Below are positions 20,309-28,860 of a stretch of DNA of 64,000 bases, in pieces; positions within the stretch are counted from its first letter, which is position 1; each line of letters starts with the position of its first letter. The notes beneath the pieces were generated by a model that was given only the letters and a program-made list of their open reading frames with translations, was not told the origin of the DNA and made no database searches. Source of the stretch: Nocardiopsis flavescens. Lineage in GTDB: Bacteria; Actinomycetota; Actinomycetes; Streptosporangiales; Streptosporangiaceae. Where the stretch lies: NCBI RefSeq assembly GCF_900141985.1, contig NZ_FQZK01000021.1, positions 1 through 64,000 on the forward strand, given 5' to 3'. The translations under genes and the position numbers were made by a program.

Positions 20309-21073
20309 TTGACGCACGACGACACCGCGGTCGAGGGCCCCTTCGGCGGCCTCACCCCCGCCGAGGGCCTCGACCTGCTGCGGACCGGCGAGATCACCGT
20401 CGAGGGCAGGCTCGCCTCCGCCTCCAACGCCACCCTGTACTGCACCGTCTCCGACGGGGCCCGCTCCGCCACGTGCGTCTACAAGCCGGTGGCGGGGGAG
20501 CGGCCGCTGTGGGACTTCCCCGACGGCACCCTGGCCGGGCGCGAGGTCGGGGCGCACGCCGTCTCCGACGCGCTGGGCTGGGAGGTCGTCCCGCCCACGG
20601 TCCACCGCGACGGCCCCTTCGGCGAGGGCATGGCCCAGCTGTGGGTGAACGGCGACGCCACCGTGGACCTGGTCGCCCTGTCCCGGGAGGCCGACAACGC
20701 CGCCCTGCGCCGCATGGCCGTGTTCGACGCCGTCATCAACAACTCCGACCGCAAGATCGGCCACCTGCTGCCCACCCCGCAGGGGCACCTGTACGGCTGC
20801 GACCACGGGGTCGCCTTCGCCGAGGACTACAAGCTCCGCACGGTGCTGTGGCAGTGGCAGGGGCTGCCGCTGCCCGGGGAGGCGCTGGCCGCGCTGGAGC
20901 GCCTGCGCGCCCGGCTGGCCGACCCCGGCGACGCCCTGTCCCGGGAGCTGGAGCGGCACCTCACCGGCCCCGAGGTCTACGCGGTGCGGGCCCGCACCGA
21001 CCTGCTCCTGGAGCACCGCATCCACCCCTACCCGGCCCCGGACTGGCCCGCGGTGCCCTGGCCCCCGGTCTGA
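20309..21073 (+). CDS. SCO1664 family protein (kinase-like fold)
   Basis: Conserved actinobacterial protein of 254 residues started by TTG at 20309, 7 bases after the DUF3090 stop. It has features of the PI3K/HipA-like fold: CVYKPVAGERPLWDFPDGTL resembles a nucleotide-binding Lys region, and FDAVINNSDRKIGHLL followed by GCDHGVAF resembles the catalytic and metal-binding loops (N-N-x-D-R-K and D-H-G). It may be an active small-molecule or protein kinase, but this is not established for the family as far as I know. Last gene of the cluster. Confidence 0.87.
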   Translation: MTHDDTAVEGPFGGLTPAEGLDLLRTGEITVEGRLASASNATLYCTVSDGARSATCVYKPVAGERPLWDFPDGTLAGREVGAHAVSDALGWEVVPPTVHRDGPFGEGMAQLWVNGDATVDLVALSREADNAALRRMAVFDAVINNSDRKIGHLLPTPQGHLYGCDHGVAFAEDYKLRTVLWQWQGLPLPGEALAALERLRARLADPGDALSRELERHLTGPEVYAVRARTDLLLEHRIHPYPAPDWPAVPWPPV

Positions 21074-21150
21074 GGGGGCCGCCCCCTTCCCGGCCGCCCC
21101 GGAACCGTCGATCATCACCGGTGACACGGCGGGACGGGAGGCGGGGGCGC

Positions 21151-21807
21151 GTGGAGGAGGGCATCCGGGTCCGGGTGGACCCCGGCGGCCGGGCGGTGCT
21201 GCGGCTGGGCCGGTGGGGCTACGCGCTGCGCGCCCCGGCGCCCGCCGCCCGGACGGAGCGGGTGTCCGCCGTGCTCGGGACCGTGTCCCTGGCCCTGTTC
21301 GTGCTGGGCTGGATCCCCGTCGTCTGGCTCCAGGCCACCGGCGGCCAGGTCACCGGCCCCTACCTGGCGCCCGTCGGCGCCGGACTGGCCGGCCTGCTGC
21401 TCACCGGCCTCCTGCTGGGATGGCGGGAGATCGCCGGGGAACTCCTGGGGTACCTGGCGGTGTTCCTGCTCGTCGTCCTGTTCCCGCTCTACTTCCCGCT
21501 GCTGGCCGTCCCGGCGGTGCGCCGCCGGCTGGGCGGCGTACCGCCCTCCGGCGGCGACGGCGGGGGAGCCGGGCGCCCGCGGCGGCGCGCCCCCGCGGAG
21601 CGGGAGGCGACGTACCTGTACGAGCGCCTGGCCGGCGCCCGGCTGACCGGCACCGGCCGCCGCGCCATCCTGGAGCTGGAGCACCGCGACGGGAGCACGC
21701 TCACCTGCACGGCCACCGGGGCCGCCGCCGCGGCACTGCGCGAGGCCGCCCTCGACCGCCTGGAGGGGCTGCTCCCGCCGGGGTCCGGCGCGCCCCCGCG
21801 GGTGTGA
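21151..21807 (+). CDS. Hypothetical membrane protein
   Basis: Unrecognised protein of 218 residues. Hydrophobic segments at about 38-60, 72-92 and 98-120 give three or four helices, then a basic Gly/Pro/Arg-rich linker and a soluble C-terminal domain (EATYLYERLAGARLTGTGRR) that may be a small beta domain. The GTG at 21151 has GGAGG 9 bases upstream; a GTG at 21121 is possible. No motif points to a function. Confidence 0.65.
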   Translation: MEEGIRVRVDPGGRAVLRLGRWGYALRAPAPAARTERVSAVLGTVSLALFVLGWIPVVWLQATGGQVTGPYLAPVGAGLAGLLLTGLLLGWREIAGELLGYLAVFLLVVLFPLYFPLLAVPAVRRRLGGVPPSGGDGGGAGRPRRRAPAEREATYLYERLAGARLTGTGRRAILELEHRDGSTLTCTATGAAAAALREAALDRLEGLLPPGSGAPPRV

Positions 21808-21870
21808 GGAGTATCGAATACCCGGGAGTAGGAATGGCGTGTCAGGTGTCGCTACCGGCACAATGAACCC

Positions 21871-22668
21871 GTGAGCAACGACTGGAACTACCTCTTCGAC
21901 ATGGACGGCGTGCTGGTCCGCGAGGAACACCTCGTCCCCGGCGCCGACGCACTCATCGCCGAACTCCGCGAGCGCGGCGTCCCGTTCATGGTGTTGACCA
22001 ACAACTCCATCTACACCCCGCGCGACCTGCGGGCCCGGTTGCTCAACACGGGACTGGACATCCCGGAGGAGTCCATCTGGACCTCGGCCCTGGCGACCGC
22101 GCAGTTCCTCCAGACGCAGCGCCCCAACGGCTCGGCGTACGTGGTCGGCGAGTCCGGCCTGACCACCGCCCTGCACAACGTGGGCTACGTCATGACCGAG
22201 CGCGACCCCGACTACGTGGTGCTGGGGGAGACCCGCACCTACAGCTTCGAGGCCATAACCCGGGCGATCCGCCTGGTCCGGCGCGGTGCCCGGTTCATCG
22301 CCACCAACCCCGACGAGACCGGCCCCAGCGCCGAGGGGCCGCTGCCCGCCACCGGCGCGGTCGCCGCGCTCATCGAGAAGGCCACCGGCCGCAGCCCCTA
22401 CTTCGTGGGCAAGCCCAACCCGCTGATGATGCGCTCGGCGCTGCGCCGGATCGGTGCCCACTCCGAGAACACGCTGATGGTCGGCGACCGCATGGACACC
22501 GACGTGCTCAGCGGCCTGGAGGCGGGGCTCCAGACGATCCTGGTGCTGTCGGGCATCTCCGACCGGGACACCGCCGACCAGTTCCCCTACCGCCCCACCC
22601 GCGTCATCGAGTCGGTCAAGGACCTGGTCGGCGCCACCGCCGACCCGTTCGGCCGGGACGGGGGGTAG
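21871..22668 (+). CDS. HAD-IIA family hydrolase (NagD-like)
   Basis: Phosphatase of 265 residues. HAD motif I is [11 protein letters not shown], motif II is [13 protein letters not shown], motif III involves [10 protein letters not shown] and motif IV is [17 protein letters not shown]. The C2-type cap lies between motifs II and III as in NagD/4-nitrophenylphosphatase proteins. The start is a GTG. The substrate is likely a nucleotide or sugar phosphate, not determined. A strong hairpin separates it from the convergent rbpA. Confidence 0.92.
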   Translation: MSNDWNYLFDMDGVLVREEHLVPGADALIAELRERGVPFMVLTNNSIYTPRDLRARLLNTGLDIPEESIWTSALATAQFLQTQRPNGSAYVVGESGLTTALHNVGYVMTERDPDYVVLGETRTYSFEAITRAIRLVRRGARFIATNPDETGPSAEGPLPATGAVAALIEKATGRSPYFVGKPNPLMMRSALRRIGAHSENTLMVGDRMDTDVLSGLEAGLQTILVLSGISDRDTADQFPYRPTRVIESVKDLVGATADPFGRDGG

Positions 22669-22684
22669 GACCCCGGACACGACG

Positions 22685-22719
22685 GAGGGGCGGCGGACAC
22701 GGTGTGTCCGCCGCCCCTC
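22685..22719. terminator. Bidirectional hairpin terminator
   Basis: Perfect 16-bp stem with loop GGT, arms beginning GAGGGGCGGCGG. It lies between the convergent HAD hydrolase and rbpA genes. Confidence 0.8.
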
Positions 22720-22735
22720 GCCGGTGCGCGGTGCG

Positions 22736-23119
22736 TCAGGCGCTCTGCCGCTGCTTGGCGATCTCCTCGACCTTGGCGGCCTCTTCGCGGCGGCGGGCGC
22801 GGAGCACCTCCAGGCGCTCGGCGAGGACCTCTTCCAGGTCCTCCATGCTCCGCCGCTCCAGCAGCATGTCCCAGTGGGTGCGTGTGGGCTTGGCCGCCTT
22901 GGGCTCCTCCCCGGAGCCGTCGCGGCGCAGGGCGCGGTCGCCGCAGAACCGGCACTCCCACTCGGCGGGGATCTCGGCCTCGGTCGCGAAGGTGACCGAG
23001 AAGCGGTGGCCCCGGGTGCAGTCGTAGGTGACCTCCTGGCGCGGGGCCAGGTCGGTGTTGCGGTCGTTCTCGTAGCTCGTCGCCCCGAGTCGGGTGCCGC
23101 GCAGTGCTCGCTCGGCCAT
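22736..23119 (-). CDS. rbpA: RNA polymerase-binding protein RbpA
   Basis: Actinobacterial transcription factor of 127 residues that binds RNA polymerase and the principal sigma factor and stabilises the open complex. It begins MAERALRGTRLGATSYENDR, has a Cys/His zinc-type centre (TYDCTRGHRF and WECRFCGD) and the sigma-interaction region THWDMLLERRSMEDLEEVLAERLEVLR at the C-terminal side. GGGAGG lies 10 bases before the ATG. A SigR-type promoter sits about 45 bases upstream, which agrees with rbpA being a SigR target in Streptomyces coelicolor. Confidence 0.96.
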   Translation of the reverse strand: MAERALRGTRLGATSYENDRNTDLAPRQEVTYDCTRGHRFSVTFATEAEIPAEWECRFCGDRALRRDGSGEEPKAAKPTRTHWDMLLERRSMEDLEEVLAERLEVLRARRREEAAKVEEIAKQRQSA

Positions 23120-23163
23120 CGTGTGGGTGCCTCCCAGGCGCTTGTGCGGTCTCGCGGGGTTGT

Positions 23164-23190
23164 AACACGCAGGTCCGCGTCAAGATTCCC
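23164..23190 (-). promoter_or_regulatory. SigR-type promoter of rbpA
   Basis: On the minus strand GGGAAT (23190-23185) and GTT (23166-23164) are separated by exactly 18 bases, matching the thiol-stress sigma factor SigR consensus GGGAAT-N18-GTT. The predicted start lies near 23157, leaving a leader of about 38 bases. Confidence 0.85.
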
Positions 23191-23439
23191 CGCCCTCCCG
23201 GGGGCGAACCGCGCGCGGCCGGGCCCCGCGGGGCTGCCCGGACCGGTGTGACACCGTGCGTGTGACCTGTGGCACTCCTTCCCGCTCTTTTCCGGGCGCA
23301 CACCCCGGCGCCGGTACGGACTGCGGAAAACCCGGCGGTCACGTTCCGTGGCCGGACGACGCGGCCGGTGCTTTTCTCTTCGCGAGGGGTCTTCCCCGTG
23401 TTTCACCATCGATACCGAAAAAAAGAAGAACCGGGCTAA

Positions 23440-23469
23440 ATGTCCGATATAAGTACTTCGTGGTTCTGA
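23440..23469 (+). CDS. Possible 9-residue leader ORF coupled to the next gene
   Basis: The ATG at 23440 encodes MSDISTSWF and its TGA overlaps the next gene's ATG as TGATG. A purine-rich AAAGAAGAA lies upstream and could serve as ribosome site, whereas the main gene has none of its own. Too short to be sure. Confidence 0.3.
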   Translation: MSDISTSWF

Positions 23470-24494
23470 TGAAGCTCCTTGAGAAGAGCGTTGACAAAAT
23501 CCAGGAACGCCGTGTCCGGAAGGCGGGTATCGCCTTCGGTGACATCTGGCGCGACCCTGATCTGGCCGCGGGGCTCCCCGCCGTCCGCGCGGGCGATATC
23601 GCCGCGGCCCGCGAACTCCTGACCGTCGCCGACCCCCGGCGCGCGGACCTGCGCCTGCACGTGCTCTCCGACGCCTGCGTCCCCCACCTGCCCGCACTGG
23701 AGGAGCGCTACGGCGACGACGACCCCCTGCTGCTGCTCCTGGGCGGCACCACCCGTGTCAAGACCGCGTGGGAGGCCAGGGGCGGCGGCTGGGCCTCCGG
23801 CGTGGGGAAGGAGCGCTTCCGGCGCTTCTTCGGACTCCTGGAACCGGCGGCCCGCCCCCTGGCGCGCGCCGCCGAACTCGCCCCCGAGGACCCCCGCCCC
23901 TGGAACAGCCTCCAGTGGTACGGCCTGGGCATGCAGCTGGGCCGGGAGGCCCTCGACCGCATCTGGCTGGAGCTGTGCGCGCGGGACTCCTGGCACCACG
24001 GCGGGCGCTCCTCCCGCCTGCAGGTGCTGTGCCACAAGTGGCAGGGCTCCCACGAGGAGATGTTCGCCTTCGCCCGGGAGAACGCCGCCCGGTCCGCGCC
24101 GGGGGACGCCTGCCTGGGCCTGCTGCCCGAGGCCCACAAGGAGCACCTCATGATCCTCATCCGCGACAGCGGCGAGATCGAGACCTACGGGGACGTCAAG
24201 GAACTCGTCCGCGGCTACTTCGCCGACCCCGGCATCCACGGCGAACTGGCCGACGCCGCCGACCGGTGGCTGTCCGGGGACACGGCCTCCGACCCCGAGT
24301 CCGCGGGCGTCGCCCACGCCTTCGGCGCCGCCTTCCACCACGGGGGAGACCTGGACAGGGCCACGCGCGTCCTGGCCCGCGCCGGGCGCACGATCCCCCC
24401 GGGCGCCCTGTGGGAGCACGTGTCGCCCTCTCCCGGGTCCGACCTCCTCGCCGCCCTGGGCCGCTGCGGCCTGCTCCACCGCCCCTCCGGCTGA
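23469..24494 (+). CDS. Hypothetical protein, helical-repeat (TPR-like)
   Basis: Unrecognised soluble protein of 341 residues. It starts MKLLEKSVDKIQERRVRKAG and continues with Ala-rich helical pairs of TPR/Sel1 appearance (ARPLARAAELAPEDPRPWNS, then LQWYGLGMQLGREALD). Conserved-looking aromatic and charged segments include CHKWQGSHEEMFAFAREN and LPEAHKEHLMIL. No signal peptide or membrane helix. Similar proteins of unknown role are found in streptomycetes. The region just upstream (23380-23465) is unusually AT-rich and probably holds the promoter. Confidence 0.7.
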   Translation: MKLLEKSVDKIQERRVRKAGIAFGDIWRDPDLAAGLPAVRAGDIAAARELLTVADPRRADLRLHVLSDACVPHLPALEERYGDDDPLLLLLGGTTRVKTAWEARGGGWASGVGKERFRRFFGLLEPAARPLARAAELAPEDPRPWNSLQWYGLGMQLGREALDRIWLELCARDSWHHGGRSSRLQVLCHKWQGSHEEMFAFARENAARSAPGDACLGLLPEAHKEHLMILIRDSGEIETYGDVKELVRGYFADPGIHGELADAADRWLSGDTASDPESAGVAHAFGAAFHHGGDLDRATRVLARAGRTIPPGALWEHVSPSPGSDLLAALGRCGLLHRPSG

Positions 24495-24516
24495 CCCCCG
24501 CCCGCCCCGCGGCGCT

Positions 24517-24541
24517 CCGACCGGCTCCCGCCGCCGGTCGG
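24517..24541 (+). terminator. Hairpin terminator
   Basis: Perfect 9-bp stem CCGACCGGC/GCCGGTCGG with a 7-base loop, 22 bases after the preceding stop codon. Confidence 0.6.
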
Positions 24542-24853
24542 CCCCGCCCCGGCGGCGCGTCCCGCACGGAACGTCGTCATCGCAGTTCACCAGCGCTTTT
24601 CCGGCATTGGGCAATGGCTCCTCCGTCCTCTGTGCGGCGTTCGATCGCCAAGGCGTTCATTCGCCTGTTCGCGGTGGTCCAATACCGTTTGTGTGAATCT
24701 AGTGATACGTTGACTCGCTGTGCGCTGAAAAGTGCGTGTTGTGGAATGACATCCCCTTCTCGTATTCGCTGTGCACCCCGATCCCACCCCCTTCGGTCCC
24801 TCTCCGGCCGCCGCCGGTGTGACCAGGGGAAATGTCGCAGTCGGACGTGAGAC
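24542..24853 (+). promoter_or_regulatory. Leader and promoter region of the conservon operon
   Basis: This 312-base gene-free stretch is less GC-rich than its surroundings. It holds two direct copies of a 14-base element, GGCGTTCGATCGCC (24636-24649) and GGCGTTCATTCGCC (24652-24665), 16 bases apart and each with GGCG/CGCC ends. A possible promoter is TTGTGG (24739-24744), 18 bases, TATTCG (24763-24768). The spacing of the repeats puts them on one face-and-a-half of the helix, plausible for an activator. Assignments are tentative. Confidence 0.4.
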
Positions 24854-26230
24854 ATGACAACCACCACCCCCCGGGGCGCGGTCTCCCCGCCGCGCTCCGC
24901 CCCCCGCTGGTCGTACCTCCCGCCGGTGCTGCTCCTGCTGTGGGCCGGCTGCCTCCTGGCCTTCCCCGGGGCCCGCGAGCCCTGGGCGCTGGGCGCGGCG
25001 ATCGCCGGTCTCGTCCTGCTCGCCCCGTCGGCCCTGCTGCTGGACCGGCGCGACCGCGACGCCCGCGCCCTGCGCGCCGAGCTGGACGAGCTGCACGCCA
25101 GCACCGAGTCCCTGGCCCGGGACCACCTCCCGCGCCTGGTCGAGTGGCTGCGCGAGGGGGACTCGGCCGAGACCGCGCTGCACCGCATCCCCCTGCCCCG
25201 CGACAGCGCCCGTGTGACCGTCGTGCGCGCCGTGGCCTCCGAGATCGCCTCCGCCGAGCGCCGCCGCTCCGCCGCCATGGCCGCCTGCGCCACCGCCGCG
25301 GGCCGGATGCAGGCGCTCACCACCGCCATGCTGGCCGACCTGCGCCGCATGCAGGAGCGCTACGGCGACGGGGACGCCGACTCCGGCATCCTCGGCGACC
25401 TCATGCACCTGGACCACAGCACGGCCCGGTCCGGCCGCATCGCCGACAGCATCGCCATCCTCACCGGGGCCCGCTCCGGCCGCCGGTGGAGCCGCGCCAT
25501 CGGGATCGAGAGCATCCTGCGCGGCGCCATGGCCCGCATCGGCGCCTACCGCCGGGTGCGCCTGCACAACGTGCCGCGCCAGGCCATCGCCGGGTTCGCC
25601 GCCGAGGGCGTCATCCACGCCCTGGCCGAGCTGCTCGACAACGCGGCCAAGTTCTCCCCGCCCACCTCCGAGGTCCACGTCCACGTGGAGGAGGTCCAGG
25701 CCGGGATCGCCGTCATGATCGAGGACAGCGGCCTGGTGATGGGGGAGGAGGCGCTGCGCCGCGCCCGCGAGGCCGTCTCCGGCGACGCCGACATCACGAC
25801 CATCTCCGGGAGCCGCCTCGGCCTGTCCGTCGTCGGCCGCATCGCCCGCCGCTACGACCTGTCCGTGTCCTTCCGGTCCTCCTCCCGCGGCGGCACCGCC
25901 GCGGTCCTGCTGCTCCCGAACAAGATCGTCAAACCCCTGCCCGCGGCGCCCGCTCCCGCCGCGGGAGGGGGACCGGCGGCCGGCGCCGTCCCCGCACCGG
26001 CGGCACCCGCACCGGCCGGGCCCGAGCCGACCCTCCCGCAGGACGGCGCCGCCGACACCGGCGGCCTGCCCCAGCGCCGCCGGGGCAAGACCCTCGCGGC
26101 CGTACAGCAGCAGACCGCCGCCCCCGAGCCCGCCGGGGGGAGCGGCCCGGCCACCTCGCCCCGTGGCTTCGGCGCGTTCCGCGCGGCGGTGCGCGGCCAG
26201 GACCAGAACGGAACCCCGAAGGACGCATGA
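24854..26230 (+). CDS. cvnA: Conservon sensor-kinase-like protein CvnA
   Basis: Membrane protein of 458 residues that resembles a histidine kinase. Two membrane helices lie at about 22-60 with almost no external loop; a helical linker follows, then an HATPase domain with the N-box ELLDNAAKFSPP and G-box-like GSRLGLSVVGRIARRYDLSV. A classical phospho-His box is not evident. The last about 110 residues are Pro/Ala-rich and disordered. In Streptomyces conservons CvnA-D form a membrane-associated complex likened to eukaryotic G-protein-coupled signalling. The stop overlaps cvnB as ATGA. Confidence 0.92.
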   Translation: MTTTTPRGAVSPPRSAPRWSYLPPVLLLLWAGCLLAFPGAREPWALGAAIAGLVLLAPSALLLDRRDRDARALRAELDELHASTESLARDHLPRLVEWLREGDSAETALHRIPLPRDSARVTVVRAVASEIASAERRRSAAMAACATAAGRMQALTTAMLADLRRMQERYGDGDADSGILGDLMHLDHSTARSGRIADSIAILTGARSGRRWSRAIGIESILRGAMARIGAYRRVRLHNVPRQAIAGFAAEGVIHALAELLDNAAKFSPPTSEVHVHVEEVQAGIAVMIEDSGLVMGEEALRRAREAVSGDADITTISGSRLGLSVVGRIARRYDLSVSFRSSSRGGTAAVLLLPNKIVKPLPAAPAPAAGGGPAAGAVPAPAAPAPAGPEPTLPQDGAADTGGLPQRRRGKTLAAVQQQTAAPEPAGGSGPATSPRGFGAFRAAVRGQDQNGTPKDA

Positions 26231-26634
26231 TGGACCTCGAACACTCGACCTGGCTCCTCGAAGGCCTCCTGGAGCGCACGCCCGGAACCCGGCACGCCCT
26301 CGTGCTCTCCCGCGACGGCCTCAAGCTGTGCCACACCCCCGGACTCAAGGCCGACAGCGCCGACCACCTCGCCGCGATCGCCGCCGGGGTGCAGAGCCTG
26401 GCCCACAGCGCCTCCATCGAGTTCGGCGACGGCGCGGGGGGCGTCCGCCAGGCCATGGCCGAGTTCTACGGCGGACTGCTGTTCATCGTCGAGGCCGGCG
26501 CCGGCGCCCACCTGGCGGTCATCACCTCGCCCGAGGCCGACCCGGGACTGGTCGGTCACAACATGAACGAGCTGGTCGAACAGCTGGGCGAGCACCTGTC
26601 CACGCCGCCCCGGGCCGCCACCGGCACCGCATGA
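26227..26634 (+). CDS. cvnB: Roadblock/LC7 domain protein CvnB
   Basis: Roadblock-type regulator of 135 residues, the family that binds or stimulates small GTPases such as MglA. It begins with a duplicated ATG and shows the core TRHALVLSRDGLKLCHTPGL, then ADHLAAIAAGVQSLAHSASI. It overlaps cvnA and cvnC by four bases each, so all are translated in fixed ratio. It should pair with the CvnD GTPase encoded two genes later. Confidence 0.92.
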   Translation: MMDLEHSTWLLEGLLERTPGTRHALVLSRDGLKLCHTPGLKADSADHLAAIAAGVQSLAHSASIEFGDGAGGVRQAMAEFYGGLLFIVEAGAGAHLAVITSPEADPGLVGHNMNELVEQLGEHLSTPPRAATGTA

Positions 26635-26990
26635 GCCGCTCGCACCGCGACGAGAGCCCCGACCGCCTCTACGTCATCACCTCCGGGCGCAGCGGCGGGG
26701 CCGACGAGGCCCTGGACGCGGTGGCACTCGTCGTCGCCGAGAGCGACCCCGCCCCCGGCATGCAGTCCGAGCACGCCGCCATCCTGCGGCTGTGCCGGGG
26801 CCCCATGGCGGTGGTGGAGGTCTCGGCCCACCTGGGCCTGCCCCTGGCGGTCACCCGCATCCTGCTCACCGACCTCCTGGACGGCGGCAGGATCACGGCG
26901 CGCCACCCCCGGCCCGCCCCCTCGCCCGCCCACCCCCTCGCCTCCCCGGACGTGTTGGAGAAGGTCCTCGTTGCACTCCACAACCTCTGA
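26631..26990 (+). CDS. cvnC: DUF742 protein CvnC
   Basis: Conservon component of 119 residues (DUF742). The family features are the N-terminal DRLYVITSGRS and the winged-helix-like core EHAAILRLCRGPMAVVEVSA followed by LGLPLAVTRILLTDLLDGG. Its biochemical role is not established; it is always found between the roadblock and GTPase genes. The 3' end overlaps the start of cvnD by 20 bases. Confidence 0.92.
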   Translation: MSRSHRDESPDRLYVITSGRSGGADEALDAVALVVAESDPAPGMQSEHAAILRLCRGPMAVVEVSAHLGLPLAVTRILLTDLLDGGRITARHPRPAPSPAHPLASPDVLEKVLVALHNL

Positions 26991-27582
26991 AACCCCCACG
27001 GCGGACCCGCCCCCGTCCCTGCCCCCCACCGTGGACCAGGCCCTGAAGATCGCCGTCGTCGGCGGTTTCGGGGTCGGCAAGACCACCCTGGTGCGCGCGG
27101 TCAGCGAGATCCGCCCCCTCAACACCGAGGAGACGATGACCCGGGCCGGGACCGACGTCGACGACCTGAACGGGGTCGAGGACAAGAACACCACCACCGT
27201 CGCCTTCGACTTCGGCCGCATCACCCTGGACTCCACCTCGGTCCTGTACCTGTTCGGCGCCCCCGGCCAGCAGCGCTTCTGGTTCCTGTGGGACCGCCTG
27301 TTCAGCGGCTCCCTGGGCGCGGTCGTCCTGGTCGACACCCGCCGCCTGGGCGACTCCTTCTTCGCCATCGACCGGCTGGAGGCCCAGGGCACCCCCTTCG
27401 TCGTCGCCCACAACGACTTCGGCGCGGCCGAGCACAGCCTGGACGACATCCGCGCGGCCCTGGACCTGGACCCGGCGGTCCCCCTGGTGCGCTGCGACGC
27501 CCGCGACCGGGACTCGGCCAAGGGGGTCCTCATCGCCCTGATCGAACACATCCGAACCCTGATCGCCGAGGCCCGCAGATGA
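26971..27582 (+). CDS. cvnD: Conservon small GTPase CvnD
   Basis: Ras/MglA-like GTP-binding protein of 203 residues. The P-loop GGFGVGKTTL (G1) is perfect, TTVAFDFGRI and FGAPGQQRFWF provide switch I/G3 equivalents, and VVAHNDFG stands where N-K-x-D is expected in G4, a usual deviation in CvnD proteins. The start is TTG at 26971 inside cvnC; no better start lies before the P-loop. The stop overlaps the first P450 gene as ATGA, linking the GTPase and P450 in translation. Confidence 0.92.
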   Translation: MHSTTSETPTADPPPSLPPTVDQALKIAVVGGFGVGKTTLVRAVSEIRPLNTEETMTRAGTDVDDLNGVEDKNTTTVAFDFGRITLDSTSVLYLFGAPGQQRFWFLWDRLFSGSLGAVVLVDTRRLGDSFFAIDRLEAQGTPFVVAHNDFGAAEHSLDDIRAALDLDPAVPLVRCDARDRDSAKGVLIALIEHIRTLIAEARR

Positions 27583-28796
27583 GCACCGAACCGGTCCCCC
27601 TCCACGGACCCCACGCGGGTTCGGGCGGCGCGGAGTTCTACGACCGCATGCGGGCCGAGCGCGGCCCCGTCTTCCCGGTAGTCCTGGAGGGCGGCGTCCC
27701 CGCCTGGCTGGTCATCGGCTACCGCGAACTCCAGGAGGCGCTCACCCGCCCCGACGTGTTCGCCCGCGACTCCCGCCGCTGGAACCGCTGGGACCTCATT
27801 CCCCCGGACTGGCCCCTGCTGCCCCTGGTGATGCCGATGCCCACGGTGCTCAACACCGAGGGGGAGGAGCACCGACGCCACTCCGCGGCGATCACCGAGG
27901 CCCTGTCCGCCGTCGACCTGCACGAGCTGCGCACCGTCACCGCCCGCTTCGCCGACCGCCTCATCGACGGGTTCTGCGCCTCGGGCTCGGCCGACCTGCG
28001 CGCCCTCTTCGCGTTCCGCCTGCCCGCCCTGGTCCTGGCCTGGGCGTACGGGCTGGAGGAGGAGCACGGGGACACCCTGGCCACCGTCATGACCACCATG
28101 CTCGACGGCGGGCCGGACTCCATGGCCGCCCAGGGCACCCTCCTGGCGGAGATGACCGCCCTGGTGGCCGCGCGCCGCGCCGCCCCGGGGCCGGACGTGA
28201 TCTCCCGCCTGATCGCCCACCCGGCGGCCTTCACCGACGAGGAGCTGGTCCCCGAGCTCATCGTGGTGCTGGGCGGCGGCCACCAGCCGACCGGCGAGTG
28301 GATCGGCAACGCCCTGCGGCTGATGCTCACCGACGACCGCTTCGGCGCGTCCCTGGCCGGCTCGCGCCTGAGCGTCTCCGAGGCCCTCAACGAGGTGCTG
28401 TGGGAGGACACCCCCACCCAGATCTACGCGGGCCGGTACGCCGCCCACGACGTGGAGCTGGGCGGACACCGGATCGCCACCGGGGACCTGGTCCTGCTCG
28501 GCCTGGCCGGGGCCAACCGCGACCCGGCCCTGCACCGCGCCTCCGCCGGGGGCCACGCCAACCGCGCCCACCTGTCGTTCTCCCACGGCGACCACCGCTG
28601 CCCCCACGCGGCCCAGGAGATGGCCGAGGTCATCGCCGTCACCGCCGTCGAGGTCCTCCTGGACCGCCTGCCCGACCTCGAACTCGCCGTCCCCGCCGAG
28701 GAGCTGCGCTGGCGCCCCTCGCCGTGGATGCGCGGCGTCACGTCCCTGCCCGTCGTCTTCTCCTCCGTCCCCCCGCTCCGATCCCCCTTCCCCTGA
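27579..28796 (+). CDS. Cytochrome P450, CYP157-like (CvnE), ExxR replaced by ExxW
   Basis: P450 of 405 residues. The heme loop FSHGDHRCPH places the ligand at Cys341. The K-helix, where all ordinary P450s have Glu-x-x-Arg, reads EVLW (272-275), and the I-helix reads GGGHQPTGE (232-240), with Gln instead of the usual acid before Thr. Loss of ExxR is a known peculiarity of the CYP157 family, whose genes sit in conservons next to CYP154. The enzyme may be catalytically atypical or act as a partner or sensor. It overlaps cvnD by four bases. Confidence 0.9.
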   Translation: MSTEPVPLHGPHAGSGGAEFYDRMRAERGPVFPVVLEGGVPAWLVIGYRELQEALTRPDVFARDSRRWNRWDLIPPDWPLLPLVMPMPTVLNTEGEEHRRHSAAITEALSAVDLHELRTVTARFADRLIDGFCASGSADLRALFAFRLPALVLAWAYGLEEEHGDTLATVMTTMLDGGPDSMAAQGTLLAEMTALVAARRAAPGPDVISRLIAHPAAFTDEELVPELIVVLGGGHQPTGEWIGNALRLMLTDDRFGASLAGSRLSVSEALNEVLWEDTPTQIYAGRYAAHDVELGGHRIATGDLVLLGLAGANRDPALHRASAGGHANRAHLSFSHGDHRCPHAAQEMAEVIAVTAVEVLLDRLPDLELAVPAEELRWRPSPWMRGVTSLPVVFSSVPPLRSPFP

Positions 28797-28860
28797 GCCG
28801 GAGCACCCTTCCCGCTGTCACGGTGCCCCGCCCCGTCCGCACGTTGAGAAGGAGCCCCCC

